Positions 37,612 through 46,554 of a stretch of DNA of 64,000 nt are shown in pieces; position 1 is the first letter of the stretch, and every line of letters starts with the position of its first letter. This DNA comes from Gammaproteobacteria bacterium. Lineage in GTDB: Bacteria; Pseudomonadota; Gammaproteobacteria; Pseudomonadales; Pseudohongiellaceae. The notes beneath the pieces were generated by a model. The model saw only the letters and a list, made by a program, of their open reading frames with translations. It was not told the DNA's origin and did no database searches. The stretch spans positions 186,001 to 250,000 of the forward strand of contig JAJFKE010000011.1 of NCBI GenBank assembly GCA_021773355.1. The letters run 5' to 3'. Made by a program: the position numbers and the translations under genes.

Positions 37612-39159
37612 TCAAGAATTTGCCCTGTTCCCCCAGGCACCACCACCGGGCGTTTCGATTAAGAGACGATCGCCTTTTTCCACAGAAAATGAACATTTAC
37701 CTGGCAATGCGCGACCGTTCAGAGAGTTCCTGCCTTGCACTCCGTCTCCACCTCCATGCAAACCCCAGGGACGACGGGTTCTGCGTTCGCTTAGTAAACT
37801 TATCTGTGCCTGCTCAAGAAATTCATATTCCCTGACAATTCCAGCGCCGCCAGAATGCAGTCCCTCGCCACCACTACCTCTGCGAATCGCATATTTGCAG
37901 ACCCGCAGAGGATAATGCATTTCAAGACTCTCTACCGGGGTATTGAGAGTATTGGTCATGTGACTGTGAGCGGCATCCATACCTGACGTAGTAGGACCCG
38001 CACCAATTCCGCCGGCAAGGGTTTCATAATAATCCCAGCGCGCTCCCGTGTTCTGATCGATATGCCCCATTGCCACGTTATTCATAGTCCCCTGGCTAGC
38101 CGCTGGAATTCTATCTGGCTGGGCCATAGCAAGTGCGCCAAAAACCAAGTCGACGAGGCGACTCGAAGTTTCTACATTTCCTGCGGCTACTGCTGCTGGC
38201 CGGCTAGCATTAAGAATAGAACCTGGCTTAGTTTTCAGCCGAATCCGTCTAAACAAACCTTCACAGGCCGGAGGGTCTTCGGGCAGAAGACAGCGAATGC
38301 AATAAAAGGCCGCGGCGGCAGCTACCGACTCTGGACAATTCAGGTTTCCAATGACCTGCTTTGAGCTCTCGCTAAAATCCATTTCTATGATTTCAGCGCT
38401 AATTTTCAGCTCTAGGGCTAGTTTTATATCTGAAGATCCACAGCCGTCATCATCAAGATAATCGATAAAACTGTAGCTGCCTTCTCGCAGTTGATCAATC
38501 GTGTCAGCAGTAATTCGATCCGCGTACTCATTCAGTTCGATCATTCCGTTTTGGTAGTCAACCAATCCCATGCGCTTTATCAAAGCGCCAAGCCTTTGTA
38601 CTCCTAACTTGTTTGCACCAACTTGAGCAGCAAAGTCTCCACCAAATGAATCTCCCTCAAGCTCCAACAGTGACAGGGCCGCCTGCTGCAATTTACCCGC
38701 GGAAAGCAAAAGCGTCGGTGGGATGATCAGCCCCTCCTCTTCCAATCTCGACGAAATGGGCATCGAGCCCGGGGTATCGCAGCCGATGTTCGCATGGTGT
38801 GCCCGATTGGCGACGAAACCAACTAGCTTCCGCCCCTGCTCTACAAACACAGGTGCGATCAGAGTCACATCGGGTAAATGTGTGCCACCGAGAAATGGAT
38901 CATTTAAGACCAACATATCTCCATCAAACCAATCTCTATCTTTCACAATCGAGCCCATGGCAAAGGCCATGCTGCCAAGATGAACTGGAATATGGGCAGC
39001 CTGTGCAAACAGTTTTCCGTCAGCTGCAAATAGCGCGCAAGAGTAATCCAAACGGTCTTTAATATTTGGTGAAAACGCGGTGCGCCTCAAAACCATGCCC
39101 ATCTCATCACATATTGAAGACACACGACTGGAAAAGAGTTTGAGTTCTATGGAGTTCAT
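37612..39159 (-). CDS. hyuB: Hydantoinase B/oxoprolinase family protein
   Basis: A 515-aa protein of the HyuB family, the beta subunit of N-methylhydantoinase/acetophenone carboxylase/oxoprolinase-type enzymes. Typical stretches: DYSCALFAADGKLFAQAAHIPVHLGSM, DGDMLVLNDPFLGGTHLPDVTL, GFVANRAHHANIGCDTPGSMP, and near the end YAIRRGSGGEGLHSGGAGIVREYEF. Start at ATG 39159; the frame extends 10 codons more. HyuB normally works with an ATP-binding HyuA subunit, and none is adjacent here. The substrate is unknown. Confidence 0.85.
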   Translation of the reverse strand: MNSIELKLFSSRVSSICDEMGMVLRRTAFSPNIKDRLDYSCALFAADGKLFAQAAHIPVHLGSMAFAMGSIVKDRDWFDGDMLVLNDPFLGGTHLPDVTLIAPVFVEQGRKLVGFVANRAHHANIGCDTPGSMPISSRLEEEGLIIPPTLLLSAGKLQQAALSLLELEGDSFGGDFAAQVGANKLGVQRLGALIKRMGLVDYQNGMIELNEYADRITADTIDQLREGSYSFIDYLDDDGCGSSDIKLALELKISAEIIEMDFSESSKQVIGNLNCPESVAAAAAFYCIRCLLPEDPPACEGLFRRIRLKTKPGSILNASRPAAVAAGNVETSSRLVDLVFGALAMAQPDRIPAASQGTMNNVAMGHIDQNTGARWDYYETLAGGIGAGPTTSGMDAAHSHMTNTLNTPVESLEMHYPLRVCKYAIRRGSGGEGLHSGGAGIVREYEFLEQAQISLLSERRTRRPWGLHGGGDGVQGRNSLNGRALPGKCSFSVEKGDRLLIETPGGGAWGNRANS

Positions 39160-39324
39160 GTAGTGCCGTTCCAAGCAATTGATAATCACGGCAATTGCTC
39201 CGCCGATCAGTTCTGGTTAAAATAGCGCTATTCACTAGGTAGCGCGAGCTGCCTTTTTTATTTTTGGCAATCAGGTTTTGTTGTAGACAGATGGATAAAG
39301 CCTAAATTCGAGCAGATAGCGCTA

Positions 39325-40221
39325 ATGAGTGTAAAACATTTCCTTACTTTGCAGGACCTGAGCAGCGATGAATTGCGCAATATTATTCAGCGCGCCATTG
39401 AATTGAAGAATAATCCTGAATTGGCGATTGCACAGCAGAAGAAGACACTGGCGTTGATTTTTGAAAAATCCTCGACTCGCACCAGACTGGCATTTGAGGT
39501 TGCCATGACCCAATTAGGCGGAGCTACTGTATTTTTAGCCAACGCAGATTCTCAACTAGGCAGAGGCGAGCCGATTGAAGATAGCGCGCGAGTGCTATCA
39601 CGCATGGTTGATTGCGTGGCTATCCGTACCTTTGAACATGAAAAACTACAGCATTTTGCAGAGTATTCAACAGTACCAATTATCAATGCCCTGACTGACG
39701 ACTACCATCCCTGCCAGTTACTGGCAGATATGCAAACATTTCACCAATATCGGGGTGATATTCGCGGCAAGACCGTAGCCTGGATCGGCGACGGCAACAA
39801 TATGTGTCAGTCCTATATTAATGCAGCGGACAAGTTCGATTTCGAGCTGAGAATTGCCTGTCCTGCTGGTTTTGAGCCAAAACCCGCCCTAATCGAGCAA
39901 TTCAAGAACCGCGTTTCACTAAGCCAAGATCCGAAATCTGCCGTTCGAGAAGCGGACCTTGTAGTGACTGACGTGTGGGCATCTATGGGCCAGGAACACG
40001 AACAAAACCAGCGGAACACCAGCTTTGCCGATTATCAAGTTGATGTAGAACTAATGTCCCAGGCCAAGCCTGACGCCCTCTTCATGCACTGCCTGCCAGT
40101 GCACCGCGGAGAAGAAGTTAGTGCAGAAATCTTGGACGCTGAGAACAGCGTGGTGTGGGATGAAGCAGAGAACCGCATGCATTCGCAAAAAGCCTTGTTA
40201 GAAACGCTGTTATCTCACTAA
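39325..40221 (+). CDS. argF: Ornithine carbamoyltransferase
   Basis: A 298-aa enzyme forming citrulline. The carbamoyl-phosphate motif [31 protein letters not shown] (ornithine loop) and [12 protein letters not shown] are all present. Monocistronic with a terminator about 90 bases after the stop. With argG it supplies two late steps of arginine synthesis in this window. Confidence 0.96.
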   Translation: MSVKHFLTLQDLSSDELRNIIQRAIELKNNPELAIAQQKKTLALIFEKSSTRTRLAFEVAMTQLGGATVFLANADSQLGRGEPIEDSARVLSRMVDCVAIRTFEHEKLQHFAEYSTVPIINALTDDYHPCQLLADMQTFHQYRGDIRGKTVAWIGDGNNMCQSYINAADKFDFELRIACPAGFEPKPALIEQFKNRVSLSQDPKSAVREADLVVTDVWASMGQEHEQNQRNTSFADYQVDVELMSQAKPDALFMHCLPVHRGEEVSAEILDAENSVVWDEAENRMHSQKALLETLLSH

Positions 40222-40250
40222 TAAAGCGGGATTCCACCTGAAAAGGTCAA

Positions 40251-40266
40251 CCACAATATATAGTGG
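40251..40266. promoter_or_regulatory. NrdR-like box, solitary
   Basis: CCACAATATATAGTGG matches the NrdR consensus core (CWATATATWG) and is almost a perfect palindrome. No partner box lies 31 bp away. It is 30 bp after argF and over 650 bp from nrdA, so its role is uncertain. Confidence 0.45.
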
Positions 40267-40307
40267 TAGCCAACTTTTCGACCAGGGCTGATTTGGAGCC
40301 CAGTTTG

Positions 40308-40327
40308 AGTGCAATTTTGCACTTTTT
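40308..40327 (+). terminator. Rho-independent terminator after argF
   Basis: AGTGCAATTTTGCACT folds into a perfect short stem and runs into five T residues. It is 87 bases past the argF stop codon. Confidence 0.7.
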
Positions 40328-40394
40328 GCAGTCGGCTACCGTAGCTTCAATCTGCGCAGTCCCGCTTCAGACTTTTCCTTGAAACAACAACAAC

Positions 40395-40414
40395 CTATTC
40401 ACAATTTATTCACA
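40395..40414 (+). promoter_or_regulatory. Two DnaA-like boxes
   Basis: CTATTCACA (40395-40403) and TTATTCACA (40406-40414) lie 2 bp apart; the second fits the TTATNCACA consensus. DnaA is known to regulate nrdAB in E. coli through such sites. Confidence 0.5.
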
Positions 40415-40452
40415 CATTACGCACAAAGAAATCACTTGCATTCAGCCGCCAA

Positions 40453-40499
40453 GCGCATTATCTTGTGTTCTCGATTTATAGCTTGTCTATATATTGTAT
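40453..40499. promoter_or_regulatory. Tandem NrdR boxes upstream of nrdA
   Basis: GCGCATTATCTTGTGT (40453-40468) and TGTCTATATATTGTAT (40484-40499) both resemble the 16-bp NrdR consensus, and their starts are exactly 31 bp apart, the spacing expected for cooperative NrdR binding. A -35-like TTGTGT lies in the first box and -10-like TATAT sequence in the second, so repressor binding would cover the promoter. Confidence 0.65.
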
Positions 40500-40707
40500 T
40501 AGTTAAGCGTAAATCAAGGGCTTGCTTCTCTCTGAGATTCTAATAAAAATTATTGCAAAGTCGGGTGGTTGAAATAGCCGCACCGTCCAATAATAAGAAA
40601 AGCGCTTGATCATTGTGGACGTTTCCGTCCTATTTTTGGGCTTGTTTTCAGGGAATATCGAAAATCCCGACAAAATTCGAAAAAACAACTAAAGTCCAGC
40701 CGCAAAA

Positions 40708-40723
40708 ACACAATATATAGTAT
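40708..40723. promoter_or_regulatory. NrdR-like box nearer nrdA
   Basis: ACACAATATATAGTAT matches the NrdR consensus closely, about 205 bp before the nrdA ATG. No partner box at 31 bp is visible. Confidence 0.5.
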
Positions 40724-40927
40724 ATGGCTTTCTGATTATCAGCTACGAAATCCGGTTATATTGATTTCGTCGCCGAATCTGGCCAGACGGGGTTTGTTTC
40801 GCTGCTAAATACGGATTCAGCGAAATCTAAACAACAAGGTTTAAACCCAAGACGCTTTGCAAGTTTGAGCCAAAAATAACAATACATTAAGAATACTTAG
40901 CAGTAGACAGCAAATTCGGAGCACATA

Positions 40928-43777
40928 ATGCAGACTGATGTACAAACCACAGGTGACTCTTCATCCCCCGCTACTCTCTCAAACAACGAATCTGCGACTC
41001 TAAGCGCAACCGCGCCCGGGCGGTTACGGGTCATCAAGCGCAATGGAGCTGTAGTCAGCTATGATGAGTCAAAGATATCAGTAGCTATTACCAAGGCCTA
41101 TCTGGCTGTTGAGGGCGGCAATGCGGCCGCCTCTTCACGCATTCACGAGTCAGTGCAGCAATTGGGCCGGCAGATTACTGAAATCTTCCGTCGACGCATG
41201 CCCTCTGGTGGCACCATCCACATTGAAGACATCCAAGACCAGGTAGAACTCGCTTTAATGCGTAGTGGCGAGCATAAAATCGCGCGAAGCTATGTGATCT
41301 ACCGTGCCGAGCACAACCGCATACGCCAACAGAAGCACGAAGAAGAAAAGCCAAGCCTGAATGAAATTACTGTCACTCTCGATAATGGTGAACAAGGCCC
41401 TTTAGACAGACAACGCCTGCAGACTGTAATAAACGAAGCCTGCGAAGGTCTGGAAGGGGTATCTGCGGAAGATATCTACGAGGAGACCTTAAAAAACCTT
41501 TACCCCGGCGTAAAAATGGAAGACGTGCGTACTTCTCTGGTAATGACCACCCGTACCATGGTGGAGAAAGATCCGAATTATTCTTACGTTACCGCTCGTC
41601 TATTGATGGACACCATCCGAGCCGAAGCTTTGGGCTTTCTGGGAATTGCCGAAGCCGCGACGCAATCTGAAATGCACTACCGTTATGCTGCAACCCTTAA
41701 GCCTTATATAGAAAAAGGTGTCGAGTTGGGTCTGGTGTCGCCTCACTTATTGGAATATGACCTTGGCGTATTAGGCGAGGCCTTGCAGGCAGACCGTGAT
41801 CAGCAGTTTACCTATCTGGGATTACAGACCCTGTATGACCGCTATTTTATCCATAGCAATGGCGTACGTTTTGAACTGCCACAAGTATTCTTTATGCGCG
41901 TCGCGATGGGCTTGGCAACCAATGAAGAGAACCGTGAGCAGCGCGCTATAGAATTTTATAATCTGATATCCAGCTTCGATTATATGGTATCGACTCCACA
42001 ACTGTTTAATTCCGGCACGCTACGGCCTCAATTGTCATCCTGCTTCCTTACTACAGTGCCCGATGATCTGCATGGAATCTACTCAGCCATTAGAGATAAC
42101 GCCATGCTTTCCAAATGGGCCGGCGGCCTTGGCAATGATTGGACCCCTGTTCGCGCATTAGGTGCGCACATCAAAGGCACCAATGGCAAGTCCCAAGGCA
42201 TTGTCCCCTTCTTGAAAGTAGTTAACGACACTGCAGTTGCCGTCAATCAGGGAGGAAAACGCAAAGGGGCCGTGTGTTCTTATTTAGAAACCTGGCACAT
42301 GGATATCGAAGAATTCCTGGAGCTACGCAAAAATACAGGGGATGAGAGACGTCGCGCCCATGACATGAATACCGCGAATTGGATCCCTGATCTTTTTATG
42401 AAGCGGGTGTTCAACGACCAAGACTGGACCTTGTTTTCCCCAAACAATGTACCTGAACTACATGACTTACACGGCAGGGCATTTGAAACTGCCTATGAAG
42501 AATATGAACGAAAGGCTATGGCTGGTGAGGTTGAGGTCTACAAGACAGTTAAGGCCAGTGACTTGTGGCGGAAAATGATTTCCATGTTGTTCGAAACTGG
42601 ACATCCATGGATGACCTTTAAAGATGCCTGCAATGTACGTTCACCACAGCAGCACATTGGTACTATTCATTCATCTAATCTGTGTACCGAGATTACCCTG
42701 AACACTAATCAGGAAGAAATCGCTGTCTGCAATCTAGGCTCAGTCAATTTGCTGAACCATGTTTCCGAAAGCGGACTAGATCAAGAAAAATTGAAATCAA
42801 CCATTAAGACAGCCGTGCGTATGCTGGATAATGTCATCGATATCAACTACTACTCTGTTCCTCAAGCCAAGAAGTCAAATCTGAAGCATCGACCTATAGG
42901 CATGGGCATCATGGGTTTTCAAGATGCGCTTTACACACAACGCATCCCATATTCATCAGATCAGGCCGTAGAATTCGCCGACGTTTCCATGGAGATGATT
43001 AGCTATCATGCGATTCAGGCTTCCACCGACCTCGCTGAAGAACGGGGCCGTTATGAGTCATACGAAGGTTCACTTTGGGACCAAGGAAAGCTACCTATCG
43101 ATTCTCTTAAGCTCCTGCAAGAGGAACGCGGAGATGACTATCTGGACGTGAATATGGAACAGCGCCTCGATTGGGACAGTCTGAGAGCACGCATTCAAAA
43201 AACGGGTATGCGCAACTCCAATGTACTCGCTATTGCGCCGACCGCTACCATCGCCAACATTAGCGGTGTTTCACAATCAATCGAACCTACTTATCAAAAC
43301 TTATACGTAAAATCTAACCTCTCCGGTGAATTTACGGTGGTTAATCCCTTCCTGGTTCGTGATTTGAAGAAGGCGAACCTTTGGGACAGTGTGATGGTAA
43401 ACGATTTGAAATACTACGAAGGCAGTGTGCAGAAAATTGATAGAGTACCAGACGAAATTAAACACATTTACGCAACAGCTTTCGAAGTTGAACCACGCTG
43501 GCTAGTCGATGCCGCTAGCCGCCGTCAAAAATGGATCGATCAAGCACAGTCGCTAAACCTGTATGTCGCAGGTGCCAGCGGCAAGAAGCTTGATATCACC
43601 TATCGCATGGCTTGGCTGCGAGGCTTAAAGACTACCTATTATTTGAGAGCGCTAGCAGCTACCACTACTGAGAAATCTACGGTGTCTGATAGCAGGATGA
43701 ACAAGGTATCAAACGAATCCGCTGCGGTGCCGTTGGCCTGCTCGCTAGATGATCCTGATTGCGAAGCGTGTCAGTGA
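40928..43777 (+). CDS. nrdA: Ribonucleoside-diphosphate reductase, alpha subunit (class Ia)
   Basis: A 949-aa catalytic subunit. Two ATP-cone-like segments are visible at the N terminus (about residues 32-130 and 140-235), as in Pseudomonas-type NrdA. Catalytic residues: active-site Asn-Cys-Glu in SSNLCTEI, LSSCFLTTVPDD carrying one redox cysteine, PTATIANISGVSQSIEP, and the C-terminal redox pair CEAC. It makes deoxyribonucleotides. Followed by nrdB 92 bp later. Confidence 0.95.
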   Translation: MQTDVQTTGDSSSPATLSNNESATLSATAPGRLRVIKRNGAVVSYDESKISVAITKAYLAVEGGNAAASSRIHESVQQLGRQITEIFRRRMPSGGTIHIEDIQDQVELALMRSGEHKIARSYVIYRAEHNRIRQQKHEEEKPSLNEITVTLDNGEQGPLDRQRLQTVINEACEGLEGVSAEDIYEETLKNLYPGVKMEDVRTSLVMTTRTMVEKDPNYSYVTARLLMDTIRAEALGFLGIAEAATQSEMHYRYAATLKPYIEKGVELGLVSPHLLEYDLGVLGEALQADRDQQFTYLGLQTLYDRYFIHSNGVRFELPQVFFMRVAMGLATNEENREQRAIEFYNLISSFDYMVSTPQLFNSGTLRPQLSSCFLTTVPDDLHGIYSAIRDNAMLSKWAGGLGNDWTPVRALGAHIKGTNGKSQGIVPFLKVVNDTAVAVNQGGKRKGAVCSYLETWHMDIEEFLELRKNTGDERRRAHDMNTANWIPDLFMKRVFNDQDWTLFSPNNVPELHDLHGRAFETAYEEYERKAMAGEVEVYKTVKASDLWRKMISMLFETGHPWMTFKDACNVRSPQQHIGTIHSSNLCTEITLNTNQEEIAVCNLGSVNLLNHVSESGLDQEKLKSTIKTAVRMLDNVIDINYYSVPQAKKSNLKHRPIGMGIMGFQDALYTQRIPYSSDQAVEFADVSMEMISYHAIQASTDLAEERGRYESYEGSLWDQGKLPIDSLKLLQEERGDDYLDVNMEQRLDWDSLRARIQKTGMRNSNVLAIAPTATIANISGVSQSIEPTYQNLYVKSNLSGEFTVVNPFLVRDLKKANLWDSVMVNDLKYYEGSVQKIDRVPDEIKHIYATAFEVEPRWLVDAASRRQKWIDQAQSLNLYVAGASGKKLDITYRMAWLRGLKTTYYLRALAATTTEKSTVSDSRMNKVSNESAAVPLACSLDDPDCEACQ

Positions 43778-43869
43778 ACCCTGAGCCAGAGCTAAGGCAG
43801 CGATATTTACTGAACCCCTGGACTGAAGAATTAACAAGTAAAGAATACAAAAGAGATTGAGGAATAACT

Positions 43870-45159
43870 ATGTTGTCATGGGACGAATTCGAGCAGGAAG
43901 ATGGAGCCGCACCCATAATAAAGGCGCGCACCCGGGAACCTGAAGCAATAGAAAAAGAAGTTGTCGATCAGGTCAATGCACAAGCAACTGCTGCAACTAG
44001 CGACAATGATCAACTAGCCAATTTCCAAACAAAGCTTGCTGTCGCAGATGAGCAACAAAACGCGAGCGCGCTACAAAAAGCAATTGACGATCTAGAAGAA
44101 CTGGATGTAAGAGCTGGCATAGAGGAACTGGAAGGTTCTGCGGCCAGAGTTAAGGTCGATGACAAGCGCATGATTAATTGCCGCGCTGATCTGAATCAAT
44201 TGGTGCCTTTCAAATACGATTGGGCTTGGCAAAAATACCTGGATGGTTGTGCCAATCACTGGATGCCACAAGAAATAAATATGACTGCAGACATCGCCCT
44301 GTGGAAGAGTCCCAATGGTTTAACTGATGACGAACGACTCATTGTTCAACGTAGTCTGGGCTTCTTCTCTACCGCTGATTCACTGGTTGCCAATAATTTG
44401 GTACTTGCGGTATACCGACTTATAACCAATCCTGAATGTCGACAATACATATTACGACAGGCTTTCGAAGAAGCCATTCACACCCATGCCTATCAGTATT
44501 GTATAGAGTCCTTATCTATGGACGAGGGTGCGATTTTCAATATGTATCATGAGGTACCTTCGGTTGCAAAGAAAGCATCATGGGGTCTTAAGTACACGCA
44601 AGAATTAAGCGACCCTAAATTCGACACCGGAACAGTGGAAGACGACCAAGCATTGCTTAAAAACCTTATTGCTTTTTATTGCTGCCTGGAAGGCATATTT
44701 TTCTATTGTGGTTTCACCCAAATACTCTCCATGGGTAGACGCAATAAGATGACGGGCACATCCGAGCAATTCCAATATATTTTGCGGGATGAGTCGATGC
44801 ACTTAAATTTTGGAATCGACATGATCAATCAAATCAAGCTGGAAAACCCGCAGCTGTGGACCGATGAAATGAAGGAACAGGCAACCCAGATGATTCTTCA
44901 AGCAACACAGCTGGAAATTGAATATGCTAGGGACACCATGCCTAGAGGCGTGCTCGGCATGAATGCAGCGATGATGGAAGAATACCTGCAATTCATTGCG
45001 AATAGACGACTCGTGCAGATTGGTTTGCCAGAGCAATTTCAGAATGTACAAAATCCATTCCCATGGATGTCTGAAATAATGGATTTGCGTAAAGAGAAAA
45101 ACTTCTTCGAAACTCGAGTAATCGAGTATCAAACTGGTGGTGCCCTCACTTGGGATTAA
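43870..45159 (+). CDS. nrdB: Ribonucleoside-diphosphate reductase, beta subunit (class Ia)
   Basis: A 429-aa di-iron tyrosyl-radical subunit. Iron ligands are seen in [18 protein letters not shown] (Glu, His, and the likely radical Tyr), EGIFFYCGF and [10 protein letters not shown]. The first ~110 residues are an acidic, poorly conserved extension not present in the 376-aa E. coli protein; Pseudomonas NrdB is likewise long. Ribosome site GAGGAA before the ATG. Confidence 0.95.
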   Translation: MLSWDEFEQEDGAAPIIKARTREPEAIEKEVVDQVNAQATAATSDNDQLANFQTKLAVADEQQNASALQKAIDDLEELDVRAGIEELEGSAARVKVDDKRMINCRADLNQLVPFKYDWAWQKYLDGCANHWMPQEINMTADIALWKSPNGLTDDERLIVQRSLGFFSTADSLVANNLVLAVYRLITNPECRQYILRQAFEEAIHTHAYQYCIESLSMDEGAIFNMYHEVPSVAKKASWGLKYTQELSDPKFDTGTVEDDQALLKNLIAFYCCLEGIFFYCGFTQILSMGRRNKMTGTSEQFQYILRDESMHLNFGIDMINQIKLENPQLWTDEMKEQATQMILQATQLEIEYARDTMPRGVLGMNAAMMEEYLQFIANRRLVQIGLPEQFQNVQNPFPWMSEIMDLRKEKNFFETRVIEYQTGGALTWD

Positions 45160-45204
45160 TGCCAGATGCCGGCCTCCACAAGCAGGCTTTTCAGGAGCAA
45201 TTGA

Positions 45205-45558
45205 ATGAGCGAAAAGAAGTACACGGACGATGACCCCGAACGCACCCTCGTCACACTGGATCAACTCAGCCAGACTATAGAGGTCATGACCAGCGTGGTG
45301 AATCGTTTACGTCGTCATTTGAGTGATCAAATCAAGGCTCAATTGGATGCACAAGAATCGGCAAGCTTTCCTGACGTGGGTAGCGAATCCGTGGATTCAG
45401 AATCGCTCCTGGCCACAAATGAGCATCAGGCAGAGAGAAAATCTACTCATGATTCCGCGCAGCAAAAACAAAGGCAGGCACAGAGAGAGAGCTTTGTGGT
45501 TGAAATTAATCAACAAGAAGCGGAGCCCATTCGCAAAGCCACCAAGATTCTTCACTAA
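45205..45558 (+). CDS. Small polar protein of unknown function downstream of nrdB
   Basis: 117 aa with a good ribosome site (CAGGAGCAATTG). The first ~50 residues contain a likely helix (LVTLDQLSQTIEVMTSVVNRLRRHL); the rest is rich in Gln, Ser and Glu and probably disordered. No membrane segment, cysteines or catalytic motif. It lies 45 bp after nrdB and may share its transcript. I do not recognise the family. Confidence 0.65.
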   Translation: MSEKKYTDDDPERTLVTLDQLSQTIEVMTSVVNRLRRHLSDQIKAQLDAQESASFPDVGSESVDSESLLATNEHQAERKSTHDSAQQKQRQAQRESFVVEINQQEAEPIRKATKILH

Positions 45559-45605
45559 GTCGCTTGTCCTGCGAAACAACATGCCGATGATTTGCACTTA
45601 CTGTA

Positions 45606-46178
45606 ATGACTAAGCAAGTTGGTGCCATAGTGTTGGCCGCGGGTTTCAGCAGCCGATTTGCTAGCGGTAAACTATTGGCGCAACTGCACAATGGAAACAA
45701 GGTATTCGCACAAAGCCTGGACAGAATCTCCCAGGCTATACCGTCAATAGTGGTGGTCACTCGCCCGGAAACATCAACACTACTCGATAAGCTTCCAGCT
45801 GCAGCAGAAGTAATCATTTTTGAGCATGCCGAGCAAGGTATGGGGGCATCCCTCGCCTTCGCCAGCAAGCATATAGAAAATTGGGCTGGCTGCTTGATCT
45901 GCCTCGCTGACATGCCATTCATTAGTGTTGAAACCTATAGCAAGATTGCCAGAGAACTTGCGGAAGACGCTATTATAATTCCCACATACAACTCGAAGGC
46001 AGGCAATCCAGTCGCTTTTGGAGAAAAATTCTTCTCCGAACTTTCGCAACTGACTGGAGACTCTGGAGGCAAAAGCATTATCCGGGCGCACCCAAATGCA
46101 CTAATAAGGCTTGCGACAAATGACCCCGGGATTCTGCAGGATATCGACACCGAGGCAGATCTTTCTCGTTATCAATAA
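45606..46178 (+). CDS. MocA/MobA-like nucleotidyltransferase
   Basis: A 190-aa protein with the NTP-transferase signature VLAAGFSSRFASGKLLAQL at its N terminus, CLADMPFISVETY with the metal Asp, and TYNSKAGNPVAF near residue 130. This fits the branch that adds CMP or GMP to molybdopterin (MocA/MobA); MocA serves xanthine-oxidase-family enzymes, to which the XdhC at 60.8 kb also belongs functionally. No molybdoenzyme gene adjoins, so the exact role is inferred. Confidence 0.8.
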   Translation: MTKQVGAIVLAAGFSSRFASGKLLAQLHNGNKVFAQSLDRISQAIPSIVVVTRPETSTLLDKLPAAAEVIIFEHAEQGMGASLAFASKHIENWAGCLICLADMPFISVETYSKIARELAEDAIIIPTYNSKAGNPVAFGEKFFSELSQLTGDSGGKSIIRAHPNALIRLATNDPGILQDIDTEADLSRYQ

Positions 46179-46285
46179 TCCATGCGCCCAAGCCTGCTTG
46201 CGCAAACAGAATCTGCCCTGCTGATTTATTGCATGATCGACCGGTTTAGCCCTACAATCTTTCCATTACATTCGATCGGATTGCT

Positions 46286-46546
46286 ATGAAGAAAATCAAA
46301 AATGAAGGCGAACTACTCAAGGAAGCGATACGAGTCGGTACCCGCTATTTTGAAGCGCGCGGAGCGGGTAAATTTGAGGCCACCGATCACGTCGATATAA
46401 AGGTTCGTGCCATCTATTTATTATTGGTGAAAGACGCTGTTATCCAGCCTCTAGCCACCAACGATGAAAACCTTCTCAATATGAGACATAAATTAGCAAT
46501 ATGGATTTCAAAGAACCTACCAGCTGATCATCACTTATTGCAATAA
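46286..46546 (+). CDS. DUF5062-like small protein
   Basis: 86 aa, basic, mostly helical, starting MKKIKNEGELLKEAIRVGTRYFEARG and containing VKDAVIQPLATNDENLLNMRHKLAIW. I associate this pattern with the uncharacterised DUF5062 family of gammaproteobacteria, from memory only. Followed 8 bp later by a cyclophilin gene. Confidence 0.6.
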   Translation: MKKIKNEGELLKEAIRVGTRYFEARGAGKFEATDHVDIKVRAIYLLLVKDAVIQPLATNDENLLNMRHKLAIWISKNLPADHHLLQ

Positions 46547-46554
46547 GCCATCCT

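Larger units (their letters stand above)
40222..40927. other. Regulatory region between argF and nrdA
   Basis: 706 bp without a gene. It holds the argF terminator, an NrdR-like box at 40251, two DnaA-like boxes near 40400, a spaced NrdR box pair at 40453/40484 and a further box at 40708. A minus-strand 61-codon frame inside is not supported. Confidence 0.6.

Noticed and set aside
40503..40688. 61-codon minus-strand frame in the nrdA upstream region
   Set aside because: No family signature or good ribosome site, and it lies inside a control region with NrdR-like boxes.
45150..45200. Short GC-rich hairpin with TTTT after nrdB
   Set aside because: Only about four base pairs are perfect; too weak to call a terminator.
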